DNA from: Alphaproteobacteria bacterium
Lineage (GTDB): Bacteria > Pseudomonadota > Alphaproteobacteria > Rs-D84 > SZUA-605
Length of the DNA stretch: 33,756 bases
Assembly: GCA_003250835.1 (NCBI GenBank)
Contig: QKJL01000014.1
Span: forward strand, 1-33,756
Reading direction: 5' to 3'
Part shown: positions 24,970 to 30,861 of the stretch, in pieces
Numbering within the stretch: the stretch's first letter is position 1
Layout of the letters: each line of letters opens with the position of its first letter
The notes under the pieces: generated by a model
Seen by the model: only the letters and a program-made list of their open reading frames with translations
What the model was told of the DNA's origin: nothing
Database searches by the model: none
Made by a program: the position numbers and the translations under genes

Positions 24970-25704
24970 ATGGCGTATAACGCAGTTGTTGAAAAAATTG
25001 TTGATGTAGCACCTGGAATTAAAGAATTCACAGTGGCATACAATGATCGTGAACCAGATTTTACAGCAGGACAATTTTGTGTATTAGGATTGGAAGATGA
25101 AAACGGAAAATTAATTAACCGTGCATACTCAATCTCTTCTGCACCAAAGGAAGGCAAAATGTCTTTCTATATCGTATTAGTAGAAGGTGGTCAATTAACA
25201 CCACGTCTATTCGCATTAAAAGAAGGTGATGATATCTTTATGGGACCTAAATGCGCTGGACATATGACAATTGAAAAAGCAAAAGAAGCAAAACGCTTTA
25301 TCTTTGTGGCATCAGGAACTGGAATTGCATCATTCAGAAGTTTAATCATAGAACATGAAGATTTCTTTAAAAATAAAAAAATTGCATTGTTGCACGGTGT
25401 GCGTAAATCATGTGATTTAGGATATAAAGATGAAATGAATGAACGTATGAAAAAATATCCAGAAAGTTTCCATTATTTCCCAGTGGTATCACGTGCGGAA
25501 GAAGGTGAAAAATGGAATGGTCTTAACGGTCGTGTAAATATGGTGGCTGAAAATGGACTAATTCAAAAAGCATGGGGTGAAGAATTAACACCTGAACATA
25601 CACATGTTTATTTCTGTGGAAATCCTAAAATGGTTGAAGATATGTCTAAATTCTTCGAAGAAAAAGGATTTGCAAAAGAAACACTTCATAAAGAAGCATA
25701 CTAA
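24970..25704 (+). CDS. fpr: Ferredoxin/flavodoxin-NADP(+) reductase
   Basis: FAD enzyme that exchanges electrons between reduced ferredoxin or flavodoxin and NADP(H). The FAD-binding motif RAYSISS, the nucleotide-binding GTGIASFRS and the C-terminal YFCGNPKMVEDM are all present; the length of about 244 residues fits the bacterial Fpr family. Two adjacent ATG codons (24967 and 24970) are possible; the second has the better distance from AAAGGA. It has its own promoter and terminator. By pathway logic it can link the PFOR-reduced ferredoxin pool to NADPH. The stop codon overlaps the stop of the convergent gene by two bases. Confidence 0.9.
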   Translation: MAYNAVVEKIVDVAPGIKEFTVAYNDREPDFTAGQFCVLGLEDENGKLINRAYSISSAPKEGKMSFYIVLVEGGQLTPRLFALKEGDDIFMGPKCAGHMTIEKAKEAKRFIFVASGTGIASFRSLIIEHEDFFKNKKIALLHGVRKSCDLGYKDEMNERMKKYPESFHYFPVVSRAEEGEKWNGLNGRVNMVAENGLIQKAWGEELTPEHTHVYFCGNPKMVEDMSKFFEEKGFAKETLHKEAY

Positions 25705-26111
25705 ATTAAAGAAAGTCGGCAATCGCCGGCTTTTTTTATCAGATATTGATAGAGTTGGTAAGGCGTCAAAATAAAAGGGGCGTAAAGTCCAAGTGTGCGT
25801 TTAACAAAAGAAACGCATGAAAAAAGTTCAATAGAAAGGCGCGGTTCAAAAAAAGAGATATTTGTTTTAATAATATCAAATCCACGAAATGCAAGTTGAG
25901 TTAAGGTGTCAGGGGTATCATCTTTGACGAATAATTGAATATGAAGACGTTGGGATAAGGGGTCAAGTAAAAGAAAATGTGTGTCATTTTCAAGTAAGAC
26001 AGCGCAATGGCGATAAGATGGATGTAATATTTGTAAAATTTTTAAATGCGTATGAGGGTGAAAAAGAACATAAGCAGATGAAAATTCAGAGGTTAATGTT
26101 TGGGTTTGCAT
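25701..26111 (-). CDS. Phage-like conserved protein, possibly permuted papain/NlpC-type
   Basis: The protein has 136 residues and no signal peptide. It has a beta-rich N-terminal half with YRHCAVLLEN and FLLLDPLSQRL, and near the C-terminus FSCVSFVKRTLGLYAPFILT with TPYQLYQYLIKK. A histidine on a strand followed later by a cysteine at the start of a helix resembles circularly permuted papain/NlpC-type folds. I have an impression of similar small proteins in alphaproteobacterial phages, but this is memory and was not verified. It overlaps the upstream gene by 19 nt, so the two form an operon. It converges with fpr and shares its 3' end. Confidence 0.5.
   Translation of the reverse strand: MQTQTLTSEFSSAYVLFHPHTHLKILQILHPSYRHCAVLLENDTHFLLLDPLSQRLHIQLFVKDDTPDTLTQLAFRGFDIIKTNISFFEPRLSIELFSCVSFVKRTLGLYAPFILTPYQLYQYLIKKAGDCRLSLI
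25714..25738 (+). terminator. fpr terminator
   Basis: AGTCGGC and GCCGGCT pair (one G-T) around AATC and are followed by a run of T. It lies inside the 3' end of the convergent minus-strand gene. Confidence 0.85.
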
Positions 26112-26479
26112 TGAACAATTCCTTTCTGAATAAAGATAGTGGTCATTAAATCAATAGCTGTATTCCAAAGTGGATAATCATCAACTTCATCGGCGTGGTG
26201 AATGTCTGGTGTGGTAAAGCGGCTGCCATATTCAATTAAAATATCAACATGACGTTGAGTAATATGTCCAGCAAGACGTAATTTCAACACAACGCGGATA
26301 ATATCATCAAGATCACATGGGCGTTGAATAGTTGAAAAACTAGATTTTCGACAAAAAGATCCAGCTTCATCACGCATGGCTTGATATCGACAAAACCAAA
26401 ACCAGGCTTCTTCCGTATCATTAAAGGGAGTATATTCCTTAGATTCGTCGATTCGATTATTATTTAAATAGGTATTCAT
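26093..26479 (-). CDS. Conserved alphaproteobacterial/phage-like small protein, 128 aa
   Basis: The protein is predominantly helical. It has an aromatic N-terminal motif (EEAWFWFCRYQAM) and a C-terminal region (RPCDLDDIIRVVLKLRL, then RHVDILIEYG) that could form a DNA-binding helical bundle. It resembles small proteins I recall from Rhodospirillales genomes, often next to the downstream type; this is unverified. AGGAGG lies 7 nt before the ATG. The promoter (26517-26545) carries a dyad operator facing the HTH repressor gene, which suggests repressor control as in a lysis/lysogeny or defence switch. Function unknown. Confidence 0.55.
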   Translation of the reverse strand: MNTYLNNNRIDESKEYTPFNDTEEAWFWFCRYQAMRDEAGSFCRKSSFSTIQRPCDLDDIIRVVLKLRLAGHITQRHVDILIEYGSRFTTPDIHHADEVDDYPLWNTAIDLMTTIFIQKGIVQCKPKH

Positions 26480-26516
26480 TCATTTTCCTCCTTAAATCAT
26501 GAACAAAGAGAGAACA

Positions 26517-26545
26517 AATGTATCAAAAGTTGTATGTAAAGTCAA
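26517..26545 (-). promoter_or_regulatory. Promoter of the phage-like gene pair
   Basis: On the minus strand TTGACT (26540-26545), a 17-nt spacer and TACATT (26517-26522). The -35 lies in the centre of the dyad at 26528-26554. Confidence 0.65.
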
Positions 26546-26554
26546 TATACAACT
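26528..26554. promoter_or_regulatory. Dyad operator between divergent genes
   Basis: A perfect 8-bp inverted repeat, AGTTGTAT-N11-ATACAACT, spans the -35 of the minus-strand promoter. TTGTAT recurs at the -35 of the plus-strand promoter (26571-26576). The HTH protein at 26676-26936 is the obvious candidate binder; this is inference. Confidence 0.6.
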
Positions 26555-26570
26555 GAAAATATTCCTATAA

Positions 26571-26599
26571 TTGTATTTTACTTGAAATTTGTGTATGAT
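26571..26599 (+). promoter_or_regulatory. Promoter of the HTH gene
   Basis: TTGTAT (26571-26576), a 17-nt spacer and TATGAT (26594-26599). The -35 repeats the operator half-site, which suggests autoregulation. Confidence 0.55.
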
Positions 26600-26675
26600 A
26601 TGATTTATAGATAAAGATAGCCTAAATATCTTTTTGATCAAACAAATCATGAAAGACTAAACAAAGGAGGCGTAT

Positions 26676-26936
26676 ATGAACCATACTCAAGTCTGGAATG
26701 CGATTGATAAAATTGCAAAATCAAAAAATCTATCTGTGTCAGGTTTGGCACGTAAAGCTGGATTAGATGCTACAACATTTAATCGTAGTAAACGTGTAAC
26801 TGAAACTGGCAAAAAACGTTGGCCAACAACAGAAAGCTTAGCAAAGGTATTGAACTCAAACGACATGACGTTGAATGATTTCGTTAAATTTGTAAACGAA
26901 GACTCGTTGGCGGAGGTTATGAAGCGTAATTATTAG
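26676..26936 (+). CDS. XRE-type HTH regulator, lacks peptidase domain
   Basis: An 86-residue DNA-binding protein. The helix-turn-helix region spans about residues 18-62 (LSVSGLARKAGLDATTFNRS, then WPTTESLAKVL). This sequence type is familiar as the N-terminal domain of larger alphaproteobacterial S24/LexA-like repressors, in which an autocleaving peptidase domain follows. Here the protein ends just after the HTH and a terminator follows, so the peptidase part is absent. That could mean a naturally short repressor insensitive to RecA, or a decayed prophage regulator. AAAGGAGG gives a strong ribosome site 5 nt from the ATG. It is divergent from the two-gene phage-like operon across the dyad operator. 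Confidence 0.8.
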   Translation: MNHTQVWNAIDKIAKSKNLSVSGLARKAGLDATTFNRSKRVTETGKKRWPTTESLAKVLNSNDMTLNDFVKFVNEDSLAEVMKRNY

Positions 26937-26977
26937 AACCGCTGAATAAAAAACTTTATTTTTGATGAGAATTTTGA

Positions 26978-27007
26978 TAAAAAGATTCCCAAAGGGGGTC
27001 TTTTTTA
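26978..27007 (+). terminator. Terminator of the HTH gene
   Basis: AAAAAGATTCCC and GGGGGTCTTTTT pair (two G-T) around AAA. The GGGGG of the 3' arm is also the only ribosome-site-like sequence before yraN. Confidence 0.75.
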
Positions 27008-27009
27008 GC

Positions 27010-27378
27010 ATGATGAAAAAGAAAACAAATCATCAACGTGGAATTTGGGCTGAAAAAATATCAATTATATATTTGTGGCTCAAAGGATATTCGCTGATTG
27101 CGACACGTTTTGGCGCAGGTCAAAAAGGTGGTGGAAAAGGTGAGATTGATTTGATCATGCGCAAAGGTAAAACGATTGTCTTTATCGAAGTAAAATATCG
27201 TCAATCAGAAGAAGATGCGCTGTTCGCGATTAGTTCGATGCAAAAAAATAGAATTCGTCGAAATGCAGAATTGTTTTTAAAACGTTTCCCACGCTATCAG
27301 TGTATCGATTGTCGTTTTGATGCAATGCTGTTATCAAAAGGAAAATTACTGCCAACACATATCAAAAATGCATTTTAA
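27010..27378 (+). CDS. yraN: YraN-family (UPF0102) nuclease-fold protein
   Basis: A restriction-endonuclease-like (Holliday-junction resolvase-type) small protein of about 122 residues; its biochemical role is not settled. Family motifs are NHQRGIWAEK, GKGEIDLIMRKG and VFIEVKYRQ, giving the D...ExK-type core. An open frame upstream to 26962 runs through the terminator hairpin and lacks family similarity, so the start is placed at the ATG pair at 27010/27013. The GGGGG of the preceding terminator lies 10 nt before this start. A bidirectional terminator follows. Confidence 0.88.
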   Translation: MMKKKTNHQRGIWAEKISIIYLWLKGYSLIATRFGAGQKGGGKGEIDLIMRKGKTIVFIEVKYRQSEEDALFAISSMQKNRIRRNAELFLKRFPRYQCIDCRFDAMLLSKGKLLPTHIKNAF

Positions 27379-27408
27379 AAAAGCTACTTTTCAGTAGCTC
27401 TTTTTTTT
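27378..27408. terminator. Bidirectional terminator between yraN and the ABC exporter
   Basis: AGCTACT and AGTAGCT pair around TTTC (27382-27399), with a run of A before and a run of T after, so it can stop both convergent transcripts. Confidence 0.85.
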
Positions 27409-29176
27409 ATTTTTCCTTTTTAAATTGAAGGTAATATAACTTTGCATACGTACCATCTTTTTTCAAAAGTTCATCATGAGTACCTTGTTCAACAATTTCA
27501 CCATCATTCACAACACAGATAAGATCTGCATTCATAATGGTTGAAAGACGATGGGCGATCACAAGTGTTGTACGTCCTTTCATAAGTTTTTCAAAAGCAT
27601 TTTGAACGATTTTTTCTGATTTAGTATCCAATGCAGATGTTGCTTCATCAAGTAAAAGGATCGGAGCATCTTTTAAGATCGCACGTGCAATTGAAACACG
27701 TTGTTTTTGACCGCCTGATAAACGACTACCACCTTCCCCAACAATAGTTTCGTATTTATCTGGAAGTGCGTCAATAAATTCTGCCGCAGCAGCTTTTTCG
27801 GATGCTTCAACAAGCATCTTTTTTGAAACGTGTTTATGTGTTCCATAAGAAATATTATTTGCAATAGTGTCATCAAATAAAATAACATCTTGTGATACAA
27901 GAGCCATGTTATTACGCAAGCTGTTTTGAGTAACCTGAGAAATATCTTGTCCATCAATTGTAATTTGTCCTTGGTCAAGATCATAAAAACGTGGAAGTAA
28001 ACGCATGATTGTACTTTTTCCACCACCAGATGCGCCAACAAGAGCAACTGTTTTCCCAGCAGGAATAGTAAGGTTTACATTCTTTAAAATCTTTTCATTT
28101 TTATTATAAGAAAAATCAACACCTTTAAATTCAATTTGTCCTTTTGTTACTTTTAAGTCTTTTGCATTTTTCACATCACGTATATCTGACGTAGTATCAA
28201 ATACTTTAAACATACGTTCTGTATTTTTAAATGGTTGTTGTAATTGCATAAATGTATTCGACATAGATTTTAATGGGCGGTAAGAACCAAACAAAGCAGA
28301 AAGGAATGTTACAAATTCACCTGTTGTCATTAATCCTTCTGTAATTTGATAACCACCAATTAAGATTGTACCAGCCATCGCTGCTCCACCAAGAAATTCC
28401 ATAGTTGGACGTGAACGTGAAGTTACACGAAGATTTTTCAATGATAATTTATAAAGTGTATCAAGCATTGAGCGTAAGCGTGTTTTTTCAAAAGTTTCTT
28501 TGCAATAGATTTTTACAATTTCCATACTGTTGAAAACTTGGAACAGGTAAGAGTTTAAACCTTCAGATTCTTTCATTGATTTACCCCAAAGATGACGAAC
28601 CTTTTTTCCAAATAAAGAAAGAGGAATGGCAACAGCAGGTAAAAGAACCAAAATAATAAGTGAAAGTTGTGGTGATTGTAAAACCATTAAAACAACCATT
28701 CCAATAATTGTAAAAACATCTTTCAAAAAAGCAGTAAAGAAAGTTTGCAATACTTGGTTAACAGCAGCGGTGTCAGTACCAAAATGAGTAAGTAATTGCC
28801 CGGTAGTTGTTTTTTTAAAGAAACTATAATCCATATCCATAAAATGATTAAACATGCGTGTTTGAATATCGCGTGTGATTTTGATGCCAGCCATCCCCAT
28901 AATCATCACATGGGCAAATAGAGCAATACTTTTTACAAAAAAGATAGCAATAATTTGAATAGAAATACCTGCGAGGGCATCTTTGTTTTTTGCAATAAAA
29001 GCTTCATCAAAAATACCTTTTAAAAGTGAAAGACTATATGCTTCACCACCAGATGATAAAATCATGAAAAAGACTGCGCCCACTACATACCAAATGTAAT
29101 GCTTCAAAGAAAAGTGCCATAAACGTTTTAAAAGGTTTAAATTAGTATCTGAAAATTCAAATTTTTCTTTTGCCAT
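27407..29176 (-). CDS. ABC exporter, MsbA-like half-transporter
   Basis: Fused permease-ATPase of about 590 residues that works as a homodimer in the inner membrane. Six predicted helices (residues about 25-310) precede the nucleotide-binding domain with Walker A GASGGGKST, signature LSGGQKQRVS, Walker B ILLLDEATSALD and the H-loop (VIAHRLS). The family includes MsbA (lipid A flipping) and general multidrug exporters; in a Gram-negative genome lipid A or lipid export is likely, but the substrate is not shown. Met at 29174-29176 (MAKEKFEF) is preferred; an ATG 12 nt upstream is also possible, and neither has a strong ribosome site. Confidence 0.88.
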   Translation of the reverse strand: MAKEKFEFSDTNLNLLKRLWHFSLKHYIWYVVGAVFFMILSSGGEAYSLSLLKGIFDEAFIAKNKDALAGISIQIIAIFFVKSIALFAHVMIMGMAGIKITRDIQTRMFNHFMDMDYSFFKKTTTGQLLTHFGTDTAAVNQVLQTFFTAFLKDVFTIIGMVVLMVLQSPQLSLIILVLLPAVAIPLSLFGKKVRHLWGKSMKESEGLNSYLFQVFNSMEIVKIYCKETFEKTRLRSMLDTLYKLSLKNLRVTSRSRPTMEFLGGAAMAGTILIGGYQITEGLMTTGEFVTFLSALFGSYRPLKSMSNTFMQLQQPFKNTERMFKVFDTTSDIRDVKNAKDLKVTKGQIEFKGVDFSYNKNEKILKNVNLTIPAGKTVALVGASGGGKSTIMRLLPRFYDLDQGQITIDGQDISQVTQNSLRNNMALVSQDVILFDDTIANNISYGTHKHVSKKMLVEASEKAAAAEFIDALPDKYETIVGEGGSRLSGGQKQRVSIARAILKDAPILLLDEATSALDTKSEKIVQNAFEKLMKGRTTLVIAHRLSTIMNADLICVVNDGEIVEQGTHDELLKKDGTYAKLYYLQFKKEK

Positions 29177-29213
29177 AAATAATCTCATAATTAGTGTTTA
29201 AAATACCCTTGAT

Positions 29214-29242
29214 AGCATACGCACCAAAACGTTAGAATGCAA
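29214..29242 (-). promoter_or_regulatory. Promoter of the ABC exporter
   Basis: On the minus strand TTGCAT (29237-29242), a 17-nt spacer and TATGCT (29214-29219), about 38 nt before the start. The rest of 29243-29422 is AT-rich with a short CCCC/GGGG hairpin (29337-29350) and no confident serS promoter. Confidence 0.55.
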
Positions 29243-29422
29243 GTGAATAAAGGCATTGCTTTTAAAAGAAAAAAAATATAAAATGAAAGTATGATGGAAA
29301 TAAATTTAAGTTTATTTGTTGTGTCTCGTATGTCATCCCCTGTGCTGGGGTAATTTTTAGTTGTGTCAAAAATAATTATTGAAGAAGAAAAATAAGCTTA
29401 ATTTTAAAATAAAGGAAGTAAA

Positions 29423-30706
29423 ATGTTGGATACAAAATTTATTGTAGAAAATCCAGATATCGTAAAAAAAGCAGCGGAAGTAAAAAATATTAAGTGCGAT
29501 GTTGATCAAATTGTTGAATTGTATAATGCTATAAATATGTTAAAAGCAGAATATGAAACATATTTAGCAAAAAAGAATGAAATATCAAAAAAAATTCCAA
29601 GTGCGACAAATGAAGAACGCCCTGCATTGATTGCTGAATCAAAAGAAGCTGGGGAAAAAGCAAAAGAACTTAGCGAGCATTTAGAGCAAAAAGAAATAGT
29701 GTTAAAAGATTTATTAGCACGTGTCCCACAAATTCCAGCAGATAATGTCCCGTTTGGAAAAAGTGATGCAGATAATGTGGTAATTAAAACAGTTGGTGAA
29801 AAACATATATTTGATTTTGAGCCAAAATCACATTATGACTTGTTAATTGAAAATGATTGGGCTGATTTTGAAAAAGTGGCACAAGTAGCTGGTCCACGTT
29901 CTCATGCGTTAAAAGGTGTAATGGCAAGATTGGAAATCGCAGTACATATGTTCGTGATGGATAAGTTAACAGATAATGGTTTTACAATTGTTTCTGTGCC
30001 TGCAATTTGTAAACCTGAATCAGTAATGGCAGCAGGACATTTTCCAGGAAACGATTTAACAATAATGAAAGATGATGTATATCAATTGGGTGATACAGGT
30101 CGTTCATTGGCGGGAACATCTGAAATTACATTAAATGCATTGCATGCGGGTGAAATTTTAAAAGAAGATGATTTGCCAATTTTATATGCGGGATATTCAT
30201 CTTGTTTTCGTAAAGAAGCTGGGTCAGCAGGTAAAGATACACGTGGGTTAATTCGTGTACATCAATTTACAAAAGTGGAACAATTTGTAATTTGCAAAGG
30301 AACAGAAGAAGAAAGTGCAAAATGGCATGCAAAGTTATTATCAATCATTGAAGAGGTGATGACTGATTTAGAATTGCCGTATCAAGTGATTGAAGCATGT
30401 ACAGGTGATATGGGCTTTAATAAAATCCGTATGCATGATGTGGAAGCATGGGTGCCATCAGAAGAAAAATATCGTGAGCTTGGAAGTTGTTCAACAATTC
30501 ATGATTTTCAGGCGCGTCGTACAAATACACGTTACCGTGAAAGTGGAACAAATAAAGTGAAGTTTGTGCATACGTTAAATAATACTGGAATTGCGACCCC
30601 ACGTGCGTTAGCGCCATTAATCGAAAATCATCAAACAAAAGATGGTAATGTGCGAATTCCTGAAAAATTACGCCCATATATGCAAAATAAAGAATTTCTG
30701 AAATAA
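29423..30706 (+). CDS. serS: Seryl-tRNA synthetase
   Basis: Class II synthetase that charges tRNA-Ser and tRNA-Sec. The N-terminal tRNA-binding coiled-coil arm spans about residues 25-110. Motif 2 is in SSCFRKEAGSAGKDTRGLIR and motif 3 in NNTGIATPRALAPLIE. The 427 residues match the family. AAAGGAAG precedes the ATG. It is a single gene with a strong terminator. Confidence 0.96.
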   Translation: MLDTKFIVENPDIVKKAAEVKNIKCDVDQIVELYNAINMLKAEYETYLAKKNEISKKIPSATNEERPALIAESKEAGEKAKELSEHLEQKEIVLKDLLARVPQIPADNVPFGKSDADNVVIKTVGEKHIFDFEPKSHYDLLIENDWADFEKVAQVAGPRSHALKGVMARLEIAVHMFVMDKLTDNGFTIVSVPAICKPESVMAAGHFPGNDLTIMKDDVYQLGDTGRSLAGTSEITLNALHAGEILKEDDLPILYAGYSSCFRKEAGSAGKDTRGLIRVHQFTKVEQFVICKGTEEESAKWHAKLLSIIEEVMTDLELPYQVIEACTGDMGFNKIRMHDVEAWVPSEEKYRELGSCSTIHDFQARRTNTRYRESGTNKVKFVHTLNNTGIATPRALAPLIENHQTKDGNVRIPEKLRPYMQNKEFLK

Positions 30707-30733
30707 GTTATTTTTTGAATCACAGTAAGGAAT

Positions 30734-30768
30734 AGAGAAGATTTTATCGAATCTTCTCTCTTTTTTTT
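30734..30768 (+). terminator. serS terminator
   Basis: A 10-bp stem, AGAGAAGATT paired with AATCTTCTCT around TTATCG, followed by C and eight T. Confidence 0.92.
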
Positions 30769-30783
30769 ATGTAAAAAGTGATT

Positions 30784-30818
30784 AAAGCCTTTTTTTTGCT
30801 AGGGTTTTATGATACAAT
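30784..30818 (+). promoter_or_regulatory. Promoter of protein B, conserved block shared with protein A
   Basis: The block begins AAAGCCTTTT and ends in an extended -10, TGATACAAT (TACAAT at 30813-30818). It matches 13921-13955 at 29 of 35 positions without gaps. A perfect inverted repeat CTAGAA-T-TTCTAG (30828-30840) follows in the leader. Confidence 0.65.
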
Positions 30819-30861
30819 GGGAGGTAACTAGAATTTCTAGAACGAGAATGGAGAGAAGGAA

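Noticed and set aside
26962-27009. Upstream extension of yraN
   Set aside because: The added codons run through the terminator of the HTH gene and have no family similarity.
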